From Mytilus edulis (taxonomy: Eukaryota > Mollusca > Bivalvia > Mytilida > Mytilidae), in contig NC_092344.1 in NCBI RefSeq assembly GCF_963676685.1, positions 98,238,749 to 98,302,748 on the forward strand: DNA of 64,000 bases. Direction: 5' to 3'. Numbering within the stretch: position 1 is the stretch's first letter; each line of letters opens with the position of its first letter. Under the pieces are notes generated by a model. The model saw only the letters and a program-made list of their open reading frames with translations, was not told the origin of the DNA and made no database searches. This document shows, in pieces, positions 47,901 through 57,760 of this stretch. The translations under genes and the position numbers were made by a program.

Positions 47901-49679
47901 TGAACCCTGAACGGTTAGGGCAAGTATGGACACAACATTCAAGCTGGATTCAGCTCTAAATTTGGATTGTGATTAAATAGTTGACACAGCATAGGTTTCT
48001 GACACAGAATGAATGTGTTCTAATGAACTTAAAATTTTTGTTTCTCTTAGAGCAATTCACTATGCTGTTGAATATTAATCCTCTCAAAAAAATGTTTGAA
48101 GAAATTTTCTTTTTTATTTATGAAATTTCAAATGAGAAAAATTGAACCCAATTTTTTTAATCACATCCCCCTTTCCCTTATTCCAAAACTAATCTCAATT
48201 AAAATTTCTAATGGAGTTTGCAACAATAACTACTCATTTAAATACATCATAAAATATTAAGATGTAAAAAAACTGCTTGTTATCACTGAATGGTAAAGAT
48301 TATTTTAATTTATCAGTTGGTAGTAAAAAGTGAATATACATTGTATATTGTATATAACAAAGATTTAAGTTGATTCTGGACAAAGAAAGATAACTCTAAT
48401 TAAAAAAAAATTTGATATTTCACAATATTGTGCAATTATATATTTCTTGCCATTGCGCAATACTGTGCAATTGAAAAGACTTGCTATTGCACAATACTTA
48501 ATATAATAATTTTAGATCCTGATTTGGACCAACTTGAAAACTGGGCCCATAATAAAAAATCTAAGTACATTTTTGGATTCAGCATATCAAAGAACTTCAA
48601 GATTTCAATTTTTGTTAAAATCAGACTAAGTTTAATTTTGGACCCTTTGGACTTTAGTGTAGACCAATTTGAAAACAGGACCAAAAATGAAGAATCTACA
48701 TACACAGTTAGATTTGGTATATCAAAGAACCCCATTTATTCAATTTTTGATGAAATCAAACAAAGTTTAATTTTGGACCCCGATTTGGACCAACTTGAAA
48801 ACTGGGCCAATAATCAAGAATCTAAGTACATTTTTAGATTCAGCATATCAAAGAACCTAACTGATTCATTTTTTGTCAAAATCAAACTAAGTTTAATTTT
48901 GGACCCTTTGGACCTTAATGTAGACCAATTTGAAAACGGGACCAAAAGTTAAGAATCTACATACACAGTCATGACAGTTAGATTCAGCATATCAAAGAAC
49001 CCCAATTATTCAATTTTGATGAAATCAAACAAAAGTTTAATTTTGGACCCTTTGGGCCCCTTATTATGTTGGGACCAAAACTCCCAAAATCAAACCCAAC
49101 CTTTCTTTTATGGTCATAAACCTTGTGTTTAAATTTCATAGATTTCTATTTACTTATACTAACGTTATGGTGTGAAAACCAAGAAAAATGCTTATTTGGG
49201 TCCCTTTTTGGCCCCTAATTCCTAAACTGTTGGGAACTAAACTCCCAAAATCAATACCAACCTTCCTTTTGTAGTCATTAACATTGTGTTTAAATTTCAT
49301 TGATTTCTATTTACTTAAACTAATGTTATTGTGCGAAAACCAAGAATAATGCTTATTTGGGCCCTTTTTTGGCCCCTAATTCCTAAACTGTTGAGACCAA
49401 AACTCCCAAAATCAATCCCAACCGTTCTTTTGTGGTCATAAACCTTGTGTCAAAATTTCATAGATTTCTATTAACTTAAACTAAAGTTATAGTGCGAAAA
49501 CCAAGAAAATGCTTATTTGGGCCCTTTTTGGCCCCTAATTCCTAAAATGTTGGGACCAAAACTCCCAAAATCAATACCAACCTTCCTTTTGTGGTCATAA
49601 ACCTTGTGTTAAAATTTCATAGATTTCCATTCACTTTTACTAAAGTTAGAGTGCGAAAACTAAAAGTATTCGGACGCCG

Positions 49680-49717
<38 letters not shown>

Positions 49718-51710
49718 TGACGCCAACGTGATAGCAATATACGACGAAAATTTTTTCAAAATTTGCGGTCGTATAAAAATATATAAAAATATACCTGAGA
49801 GAGTGCCTTTCTCTCTGCATAAAAAAATATATTAAGAGCTTGAAACATCTCTTAGAGTGGTCCCTACATGCGAGTGGTCTGTTGCAAGATTATTTTTATG
49901 GCCCCGCAACAAAGTTGTTGGTGCCATATAGTTTTACCCTTGTCAGAAATTCTAAAATTCCGCAATTCCGCAACAAACCATTATACAGAGTTTTTTTCTA
50001 AACGCCTTCAGACATTGGGCTGATTTTTGGTATGTGAGTTAACCATGATGAGTTACAGATCAAGTTTAAGTTTCGTTCCTCTTTTTGCCGAAATTACTGG
50101 TTTTGGACTTTGAGAAATTGTTGAAAATCACAGTTATACGGACTTTTTTACTAAATGTCTTAAGATATAGGGCTGATTTTTGGTATATGAGTTTAACCAT
50201 GATGAGTTACAGATCAAGTTTAAGTTTCGTTTCGCTCCCCTAATTTTTGCTGAAATTACAGGCTTTGGACTTTGAAAAATTATTAAAAATTAGTTATATA
50301 CAGATTTTGTGTCCACATGTGTTATTGAAATTGCAGATTTTTCAACTTTTTGGGACGGGGCAATTCATGTGGCTTTGACACATCTAGTACCACATGTTTT
50401 TCATGTGGCATTCTTTATTTCAGATGATGCCCCCGCTTGTATTATATAAAGTTGTACATGAACATAACTGAAAAAACGGAATAAAAGTGACAATGCCCAA
50501 ATTTGACCTTTATCTGAGCGTTGTGGTTATTAGAGTTGTGTATAAGTTTCATAATATTTGGTGAAGGCAAACTAAAGTTAGAGAACAAAACAAAAAAGAT
50601 CAGCATTTTTTATTTGTAAAGGGCCATAATTCTAGAACATTAAAAAGTGACACCACCAAAATTCCAAATTGGATCTGTATTTTGTTTTATTATTAATTAA
50701 GCATTGTGTACAAGTTTCATATCATTTGGTTGAGGCTAATTTAAGTAAGCATGGTAAGAGAACAGAAAATAAAAATTCAGCATTTTTCTGTTAGTAAAGG
50801 GGCATAACTCTAAAACAGTTAAAGTGACACTACAATAATTCAGGGTCACAAAAATTCCAAATTGATCTGTTACAAACTGTATTTTGTGGTAATAAGCATT
50901 GTGTGTACATGTAAGTTTCAAAACATTTGGTTGAGGCAAACTATAAAAGCAAGGGCACAGAAAAGAAAAATTAAGCAATTTAGCAATTTTTCCATTTGTA
51001 AAGGGGCATAACTTTAGAATGGTTATAGTGATGCCACCAAATTTCAAACTTTATCTGTGTTTTGTGGTAATAAGCATTTTGTATAAGTTTCATAAAATTA
51101 GGTTTAGGCAAACTAAAGTTAGAGAACAGAAACCAGCATTGGGATGAACCGACTTACAGACAAGGGCAAAACTTAATGACCCCTCCGCTTTGGTGGGCGA
51201 CATAAAAATATTTGTGCAATTGCCATAAAGTCAATTCATATATAAATTACCATAATTAATTGGCATCTGTATAGAACAAGTAGCTGGAAAATTCACCATT
51301 GTATTGAATTTGGCAGTTATTTTAATGTCATTTATATCTGACGTATCAATGTTAAAACTGTACAACTTTGTAAGAGCAGCAAGTGAAATGTTATTGATAT
51401 GTTCTGTTTGAGATTCCTTCTCTTCTGGGGTATAATTAAGTCTGATGAACAATTTCCCCATGTCTGAATATTCCTGAGGATCTAACGATTCAATATCTAA
51501 ACTGAATGGTACCGATATATTTAATCTTCCAAATCTTTCGACACCATGAAACCATGTTTCTAGGAGTCCTGGCTGAGATGTTTTTATTTTTGAAGTCTCA
51601 GTATCCACATTTGTTTTAGATGAGCAAGAATTTACAAGTATTCTAGACTTGAATGTTTTAGAGAGTATACTGTGCCTCTGACATAACAAGCTTCGCAATT
51701 TAAAGGTCAT
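38938..51710 (-). CDS. FAM185A: FAM185A-like DUF4097-type repeat protein
   Basis: The molecular function of FAM185A is not established. Seven exons on the minus strand: 51710-51251, 47331-47225, 46731-46639, 41001-40821, 40444-40349, 40174-40043 and 39053-38938. All splices are GT-AG and in phase, giving 394 residues (human 392). The N-terminus (MTFKLRSLLCQRHS...) is basic with no early acidic residue and looks like a mitochondrial presequence. Family landmarks are FGRLNISVPFSLDIESLDPQ, MPINYG, DLNVECTGKSVSVRNLE, VTVKSNVGDIVCQKVVQGNL, HGNINLMNTHG, KIPDTSTSIDLEG and the C-terminal WMESLNLKGFSAD. The chain is a series of short beta-rung-like repeats of the DUF4097/adhesin-like type. Exon 3 is the end copy of a 16-unit tandem array that fills the adjoining intron. 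Intron 1 holds a 1.9 kb repeat element; intron 3 holds three further elements. Confidence 0.93.
39110..39530 (+). repeat. Dispersed repeat related to 50430-51205
   Basis: Two diverged blocks with CTTGATCTGTGTTTTCTGGT-type text and TAATAAGC, ending in ACAGACAGACAAGGGTAACA and CCCCCTCAGCTACAACAGGG. It is the same family as 50430-51205, in the first part of FAM185A's last intron. Confidence 0.65.
41082..42346. mobile_element. 1.27-kb element with repeated GACACGTTTGGG motifs
   Basis: TGTAACACTC at the left and GAGTGTTACA at the right are perfect inverted termini. Next to them lie many copies of a 12-14 bp motif: AAACGTGTCC repeats at 41095-41245 and the reverse, GGACACGTTTGG and variants, at 42210-42338. 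No transposase frame is visible. The arrangement resembles a DNA transposon with sub-terminal binding sites. It lies in FAM185A intron 3. Confidence 0.8.
43117..44882 (+). mobile_element. GCTCACCTGGC repeat element, near full length
   Basis: It opens with the hairpin AGCTCACCTGGCCGAAAGGC/CAAGTGAGCT. The body is three tandem blocks of about 501 bp, each starting AAAAATCTTCTCCTCTGAAA (43200, 43701) or its TTTTCC variant (44202). It ends GGTGAGCGACACAGGCTCTT then TAGAGCCTCTAG, a second short hairpin (AGGCTC/GAGCCT) followed by CTAG. No coding capacity. The superfamily is unknown; a hairpin followed by a CTRR-like end recalls Helitrons, but that is weak evidence. Confidence 0.85.
44887..45443. 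mobile_element. 557-bp MITE with GTGGTAAAGGG termini
   Basis: GTGGTAAAGGGGGGTACTGA at the left, and AACCCTTTACCACC at the right. Both ends continue inward with ACACGGAAA/ACGAGAAATAAA-type text (CACGAGAAATAAAATCG, AACGAGAAATAAAACACA). It abuts the preceding element almost directly. Confidence 0.75.
45541..46721 (-). repeat. 16-copy tandem array derived from FAM185A exon 3
   Basis: Units begin (plus-strand CTGCCCCTG or CTGCACCTG) at 45541, 45623, 45692, 45761, 45830, 45899, 45968, 46037, 46106, 46175, 46257, 46339, 46421, 46503, 46572 and 46641. Ten are 69 bp and six are 82 bp. The long form has an extra 13 bp (plus ATTACCCTGTACA) that is present in the genuine exon. The unit at 46641 is the real exon 3. 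Fifteen units keep the exon end and donor GGGGCAGGA|GTAAGT; the one at 45541 has lost its donor. The 69-bp period is a multiple of three and creates an open frame on the plus strand; that frame is an artefact. Confidence 0.95.
47857..49775 (+). mobile_element. TATACGACCGCA repeat element, copy 3
   Basis: It starts CCAGATGCTCCGCAGGGCGT then TTTATACGACCGCAGAGG, and ends TTTGCGGTCGTATA. It contains alternating 135/126-bp blocks at 48520-49030 and four blocks of about 155 bp with CCCTTTTTGGCCCCTAATTC (49035-49640). A (GAC)n run lies at 49683-49716. It is in FAM185A intron 1, antisense to the gene. Confidence 0.87.
49890..51205 (+). repeat. Two adjoining dispersed repeats
   Basis: Segment 49890-50425 begins GGCCCCGCAACAAAGTTGTT and has two related blocks (GGGCTGATTTTTGGTATGTG and GGGCTGATTTTTGGTATATG). 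Segment 50430-51205 has four blocks of about 150-180 bp, each with AAAGGGCCATAA- or AAAGGGGCATAACTCTA-type text and TAATAAGCATT, ending GACAAGGGCAAAACTTAATG. Both are non-coding and lie in FAM185A intron 1. Confidence 0.7.
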
Positions 51711-51798
51711 TTTGTTGCTGGAACAGTAAACCTAGTTCGCTAGTGAGTAGGTTGTTACACAATCCAAGACAGGAAACCAACGTTTGCTTATAAATTAT
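51711..51798. promoter_or_regulatory. Putative bidirectional promoter
   Basis: Only 88 bp separate the FAM185A start codon (minus, 51710) from an ATG-led exon on the plus strand (51799). The spacer is slightly less AT-rich than its surroundings, with no TATA box that I can place. Divergent initiation is inferred from spacing alone. Confidence 0.4.
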
Positions 51799-51920
51799 AT
51801 GTCAACGGACAGCACTGAATGGTTCCGGATTAATAAATTTGGTCAGAGTTGTCTTTCTTTGTATAGAACCGATCAACAAAAAGCACTTCAAAAAAGAAAC
51901 ATATGGAATAGTTTCCAAAG
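51799..51920 (+). CDS. Probable first coding exon of an unidentified gene (partial)
   Basis: ATG at 51799 opens 40 codons plus two bases ending at a consensus donor (CCAAAG|GTATGT). The peptide begins MSTDSTEWFRINKFGQSCLS and continues with a basic, Gln-rich stretch (TDQQKALQKRN) and IWNSFQ. The composition is protein-like and the head-to-head position with FAM185A favours a real promoter. I do not recognise the family and found no following exon before the caveolin gene. Splicing to the acceptor at 53783 would run open for 17 codons and then reach a stop, in a different frame from caveolin. It may be a gene with distant exons or a spurious frame. Confidence 0.4.
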
Positions 51921-51924
51921 GTAT

Positions 51925-53820
51925 GTAACTATCCGCCACATACCAAATGACATACAGGTTTACAACTATAACTTAGATTTAACATATTAGGACAGTGTCA
52001 GTTTAATAATATAAGCTGAGATATATTGTACATAAGAGATCATTAAACATGACATATTTTACTGGAACTGACACTATTATGGGTACATTATCTCAGTAGA
52101 TCTACAAAGAAACTTTTTCACCTTAGTGTGTGCAATTGCAATTTCAATATTTTATGAAACCTAGGACTAATCAACGATTTTTAGGCCTATAGTAAGTCTT
52201 ACTATACAAAACCTAGGACTAATCAAGGATTTGTATAGTAAGTCTTTCTATACCGAAATCTTTGGACTAATATTTGATATGATAGTGTAATAGTTCCAAA
52301 TGAAACGAACTGTATTTATTTGAAAATGATAGCATGGACATCCCGATTACAATAAGGGAAAAGCCTGGTTCTCGGCTAACCACTACGCATTTGTTCATAG
52401 ACAGTTGTTTGAGTGTAGCGTGATACAAGCGGATTCCAGTTAAGGATAACATAGTTCTAGGTATTCCCTTGAAAAGGGTTTAAGAATACCATATGCTTAA
52501 ACGAAGTTATGCAAATTAGAAACTGATAGAATGTCCAGGGATAAACTCGAATTTATCATAAATTAAACATAATGCATCACAAACTATCATGGATTCAAAA
52601 GTCTCAAAGCAAACCAATCCTGAATGTGGGATAGGGACCAAATGAAATTTCACGACAATGCGATGTTTAAAATGCTATTGCATATCAAATAGCATTGATC
52701 TAATCATAAGTGGTTTCACTTAAAACTGACATAATCACAAAATGATTTCTTCGTCATTATTTCCGAATGTTCAAAATCAAGTGACAGAGAGGCATGATAT
52801 ATACATGTATATATATCACCATTCAAATTTATCATTCGAGTATGCATCTCATACTATATTTCTCATCAGGGCTAATTTCATTTTAACGTCTTTCAATCTT
52901 TTTTTCTGAAATTCATAATATAACAGCACAAACTGTGTAGGCTATGTCTTATTTCTAAAAAGGCCACCAAACCATTAACACTTTAAGATAACATCGAACC
53001 GCAAAACAGATATATACAAGAAGAACATCGTTATCATGATCATTGAGAAAATATGTTTGGTTGGTTTTTGTTTGTTTGTTTGTTTGTTTGGTTTTTTTTT
53101 TTTTGTATTTGTATTTTGTAAATGTCGGCTGGTATCATTTCTGTATAGGAATTTACACCAATAAAATTATTTGATTTGATTTGATTTAAACACAACCAAA
53201 ACAGATATATACAAGAGGAACATCGTTAAACACAACCAAAACAGATATATACAAGAGGAACATAGTTAAACACAACCAAACAGATATATACAAGAGGAAC
53301 ATCGTTAAACACAACCAAAAGTGAAGGATGATTTCCGTTACAGTGAAACAAATACAGGGGTAATTGACAATGTGTTTGTCACACCCTGAATCTGTGGGAA
53401 TCATTTGTGAAAAAAATCTTTATTAACATTTATTTAAGTTTGAATCTTGGTAAGGACCGTTTAAGTTGAAAAAATGATAATATATATTTGAAAAAACAAA
53501 CACAAAAAAGGCGAAAAGGAATATATAAAAGGTTGAATATATATGTAATTGTAACTAAATAACATAAACCTACAGACGTCAGCTATATTGTTCAGGTCGA
53601 GCTCACACACTGACACAGTCTTTCATTTTTAAAGAGTGATTGTCAAGTAAGTAATTTAAACCGCACGGAATTGCCTTTGTCAATCAAAATTGACAGAAAG
53701 GCATTGTCTTGGGAACTTGCAACAACTGAAATAAAACAAATCACTTAACCGTTACAAATATTATCTCGTTATAATATTTTTAGACTCAAAGGATATCCGT
53801 TATTCAAAATGAGGCAAGGG
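51925..53820. other. Region upstream of caveolin, mostly unexplained
   Basis: It contains a duplicated inverted motif at 52160-52260 (CCTAGGACTAATCA twice, with TATAGTAAGTCTTACTATA). Otherwise it is AT-rich with no supported exon. A good acceptor (TATTTTTAG) at 53775-53783 may begin a 5' UTR exon that contains the caveolin ATG. Confidence 0.4.
53002..53325 (+). repeat. 40-bp tandem repeat split by a (GTTT)n microsatellite
   Basis: The unit containing AAAACAGATATATACAAGAG and GAACATCGTT occurs at about 53002, 53197, 53237 and 53276. The first unit is separated from the rest by (GTTT)n, a T-run and a (GATTT)n run at 53066-53190, as if an element with a simple-sequence tail had inserted into the array. 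Confidence 0.7.
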
Positions 53821-53821
53821 T

Positions 53822-55586
53822 ATGACCATAATTGACCTAGTACAGCGGGATCCGAAAGGTTCTAACCATTACGTTAAGGTGAAATCTTTTGAATACACAC
53901 TATATATATGTACACAAACACAATGGTATGGTCTTTTTGGTTGCACATCATTCATATACATATATCTGTTAAGCCACCAATGTCAAGACAAAGGTACCAA
54001 TGACTAAAAAGTAAACAAGCTTTTAATGTAGGCACAGTTTTGGGGGAAATCGACTTTAACCACCCTTTAATGCGGCTAACTAACACCTCATTCAAAAGAC
54101 ACAGATTCAGGAATTTTATTTTGTCTGGACATAAGATTGAAAAATATCGCATATTTCTGAACTTCAGGTTATAAAATCATTGATTTTGTGAAAGGCTAAT
54201 GTCAATTGGTTAATTTTGTAGTTAGGTAGCTGTTTCAATGACGTATACCGGAACACCATAGAATGAAATTCAAAACAGTGTGGCTGTGGCCATTGATTGA
54301 CACATTAAATTCATCCATTGACTGGGACAATTTACGTGAACGTTTGTCTGTAACGACCACTGTTCACGACGTACCTACGATAGACATTTAAACTGTGGGG
54401 TTACCAAAGGTTTCTTAACGCCTTTAATTATAAAATAATTCGAAAAAAATAAATAATCAGGAATAACCTTTATGTTTTGATTTATATAATTGATATAAAT
54501 CAAAACATCATGTAATTTCTGATTAATTTTTCGAATTACTTTATTAAGGTGTTGAGAACCTTTGGTGACCCCATAGTTTAAGTGTCTTTAAAAAGTACAT
54601 AGTGAGCAGTGGTCGTTACATACAAACCTTCACCTAAATTGTCCCAGTCAATGGATGAATTTAATGTGTCAATCAATGGCCACAGCCACACTGTTTTGAA
54701 TTTCATTCTATTTCATTTAATCATTATCTTAATAAGTAAAAAATGTTTTTTCTTCTTCTTCTTCTTAAAAAAAAACTGATTATCTTTGCTACTTACATAC
54801 ATATTCGTCAAACATTGCATCACATTGACGTCAAATGACAATGATAATAAAACTACCAATAATGACGGCGTTTATAAAGATTAAATGAATTAACTAATGA
54901 TGGAGTCTATCGGCATCACTCAGGACATTAAAAGATATACAAGTCTTGTTACGGTAGCTACTCAAATTGAATAGACAATCTTAAACCAAGAACAACAGAT
55001 CACTGATGCTCCCTTATAAACACCATACATATTGAGAATTGTTTGACGTATTGTGAAGAGTTTTATGTGGTCCCTTTCTATATGTATCACAACCGTGTCA
55101 TAGTTAATCCTTACTAGCATCTGTGTTCAAATTGAAAGACGAACACGTTGTTTCCAATATTTTTGATATATGATTGATAAATTTGTATTTTATTCACGGC
55201 TTGTTTCACTCTAACTTTTACATTTTTAGGCTACATTTGAGCATGTTTTGGCAGAAGCAGAAGGTGTCCACAGTTTAGACTGCACTTGGAACTGTGTTCA
55301 CAGTACTTATACCGGAGCTCGTAACTGTTGCTATGCAACGCTGACATTTGTAATAGGATTGTGTTGCGCACTTTGTTGGGGTTGCCATTTTGGCGTAGTT
55401 TCGTTTTTCAATGTATGGTGTATATCACCAACATTAAGTGTTGTGGCATATATGTTGGAATGTTGCTACAGCATAATTGGTAACATTGTCATTTGCATCT
55501 TCGCGCCTATATGCGACACGTGTGGCATCATGTTTACAAGTATTCAAATAGAAAGACACAATATTTTTAATGCAGATTTTGTTTAA
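53822..55586 (+). CDS. Caveolin, short Cys-rich form
   Basis: Caveolins are hairpin membrane proteins that form the caveolar coat and bind cholesterol. Two exons, 53822-53878 and 55230-55586, join in phase to give 137 residues. Exon 1 has the caveolin lead DLVQRDPKGSNHYVK. Exon 2 opens ATFEHVLAEAEGVHS, equivalent to the family line FEDVIAEPEGTHS; then the scaffolding-like segment (DCTWNCVHSTYTGARNCCY), the long intramembrane hairpin (LTFVIGLCCALCWGCHFGVV then SFFNVWCISP), and a C-terminal domain with CDTCGIMFTSIQI. The ATG is set by an in-frame TGA 12 nt upstream, so unless a small exon joins inside that gap the protein starts here. There are 14 Cys, several in likely palmitoylation positions, and the chain is shorter than most caveolins (150-180). 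The single 1.35 kb intron carries a foldback element. ATTAAA follows at 55601. Confidence 0.93.
54258..54712. repeat. 455-bp foldback element in the caveolin intron
   Basis: AGAATGAAATTCAAAACAGT then GTGGCTGTGGCCATTGATTG at the left is mirrored at the right by CAATCAATGGCCACAGCCAC, ACTGTTTTGAATTTCATTCT. Arms are about 220 bp with modest divergence and meet at an AT-rich centre near 54490 (ATATAATTGATATAAATCAA). A foldback or MITE-type element; the RNA would form a very long hairpin. Confidence 0.9.
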
Positions 55587-55617
55587 GTTATTTTTGTATA
55601 ATTAAATATTCCAATAA

Positions 55618-55700
55618 TTTGCTTTTTTTGAAAAATGGCCAATATCCTCGTTGTCTATAGCCACCTCCTTAAATATCCTCGTTGTCCATAGCCACCTCCT
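55618..55700 (+). repeat. Short tandem duplication after caveolin
   Basis: AATATCCTCGTTGTCTATAG and AATATCCTCGTTGTCCATAG, each followed by CCACCTCCT, form two units of about 33 bp. Confidence 0.75.
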
Positions 55701-56830
55701 AAAATTCCCGAACTCCGAGGAAAATTCAAAACGGAAAGTCCGTAATCAAATGGCAAAATCAAAAGCTCAAACACATCAAATGGATGATTAATAACTGTCA
55801 TATTCCTGACTTGTTACAGTCATTTTCTTATGTAGAAAATGGTGGATTAAACCTGGTTTTATAGCTAGCGCTAAACATCTTACTTGTATGACAGTCGCAT
55901 AAAAGTCAATTATGTTGACAAAACAAACAGACATGATAGGTAAAAATTTCATTATGTTATAATCTTAAACACTTTAAATACAAACAATATGTAACAAAGA
56001 AACACAAAAGGCATATAGACAAAGCACATTAGCAAAAATTGAAAAACAAGAATATAATAATTTACCATAGCACAAGAACACAATGACGGGATGTATAAGT
56101 ACTGAGCCACGTCAAATTGATATCACCAAAACAGACTAAATATTAAAAAGACAAATACAAAAATACTATATAACACGTTATGAAGATGATAAACAACTTC
56201 AGTACCTAGAACATATACTTCAAGATCTTCGTGCAGATTTGCGAAGTTGATACGGAATATGTATCAATTAAGTCTCTGTACCTTCCGATGAACAATTTTT
56301 TTAGACAACAAGAACAAAACGTTCTATGACATACCCATAGCTCATCAACTTTCGACTCGGACACTGGTGACATTTTACAAAGTCTAAGTAGCAGCTACAA
56401 GCTCTTGAATACCGAATAAGCTAAGAAATATATATCACATATTGTGATGTGAAGTTTGTATATTGCTTCTAAGGGTGCGGGCGGGATTGAAAACTTCAAG
56501 ATTAAAATCGTCTCGTTTATTTGCGTATGTCAAATTCGAGTTATAAGTCTAAAATGAGGCATGTCTGTTGATTCTTTAATCTCTAGTTCTTGTTGATATA
56601 TTAATGCAATCCAATCATGAAAGTTTGGATTGTTAATAGAATGAAAATCATCAATATATCTGAATGTGAAATTGAATGATCTGGATTCTTTTATCTTATT
56701 ATTTTTTTTCAAGTATCTGAAGGAACCTCGACTCATACGAAAATAAGAAGAGGTCGACAAGCAGAGGCGCACAGTTCGTTCCCATATTCCCATAGGAATG
56801 CCGACATTTGTTGAAAAACTCGACATCAAA
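55690..56830 (-). pseudogene. Relic of reverse-transcriptase retroelement with 3' end
   Basis: On the minus strand, from 56830 down, are an MGTNCAPLLVDLFLFSYE-type segment (with a small local duplication), the catalytic box FRYIDDFHSINNPNFHD, LEIKEST and KRDDFNLEV. Further 3', in broken frames, come motifs equivalent to ISQLVR and GRYRDLIDTYSVS (about 56255). It then runs into the conserved terminal sequence ending at the rc of GAACTCCGAGGAAAATTCAA (55693). Several frameshifts and stops show it is dead. The terminal sequence recurs at both ends of 62793-63736. The family is Penelope-like or a close relation by inference. Confidence 0.75.
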
Positions 56831-57760
56831 ATTCAACAAATATGTTGACGATAAGAAACTCCACCATACTGATCACTTTTCTCTGTGTAGCATGTTTTAC
56901 CTTTTTGTCCACTATATTAACAAAATATGCCGTATAGTATACCAAAGTAATAAATTTATATCGTATGCTACCATTTTTATGTTGGAAAGCATTGTGCATT
57001 ATTTCTTAAAGCGATTTTTTATTTTCACACGGGGAATGGTCGTATACAGGGTTGAAAAATCCAAAAGTGTTGATAGAACTACTTTCCGAAAAATTTCTAG
57101 ATATAAAATTATCCAGAAGCTCTTTACAGTTTTCTAGAATCCACGTATGATTAAATATACTCATGAGTAAACAGTTTCACAGTATTTCTGAAAACCCTCT
57201 TTCACTGTGGAGATTTTTTTCAATCAAACGGGCAATTCTTTAGTCGAACACGTAGATGAGCCGGCAATGTATCGTTGCTTGTACGGAATTTTGTAAAACT
57301 TAGGTATCCAATACAAACAAGGTAAGCCCTTTGGTCAATCTTTCATACATTTTTTCAACTTTTGACTACGACGTTTTTATCCGAGACCTGATTGTTTTTA
57401 CTCATTCTGACAAAGTATCCAGTTCAACTTCTACTCGTTATGGTTTCCAATTGCTGTGTTGGGGTTTTATAATCCTTGGACCATCAGATATCAACTTTCC
57501 CAGATTTACTCAAAATAATTAAAACATCCCGTAAAACTAATTTTTTTAAAAGGGGAAGGTTTATTCCTTTAGTATCTTTTGTACCAAAATGGAATAAATA
57601 TTCGAATCAACTGGTACTCTCATCAACCTATTGCAGAGGAAACATGAGATGCCCTTGTATAATGATATGTCCACAGATGTTGTTGACTTTAAAATATAAT
57701 ATTATTGAAAAGAATGTCCATAATATTGATTGAAAGATATATATTAACGGTGTTATCGTT
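56830..57760. other. Probable 5' continuation of the retroelement relic
   Basis: Immediately 5' (on the minus strand) of the polymerase relic. Short frames of 60-110 codons occur on the plus strand, but none matches a family I know. I treat them as antisense noise of a decayed element. Confidence 0.35.

Noticed and set aside
48428..48952. 174-codon plus-strand frame with repeated LILDP...ENW motifs, as a gene
   Set aside because: It lies wholly inside a dispersed repeat (47857-49775), has blocks with lengths in multiples of three and comparable frames on the opposite strand. I keep the periodicity as a finding, not as a gene.
56808..57137. 109-codon plus-strand frame as a gene
   Set aside because: It is antisense to and overlaps the retroelement relic, with no homology and no splice partners.
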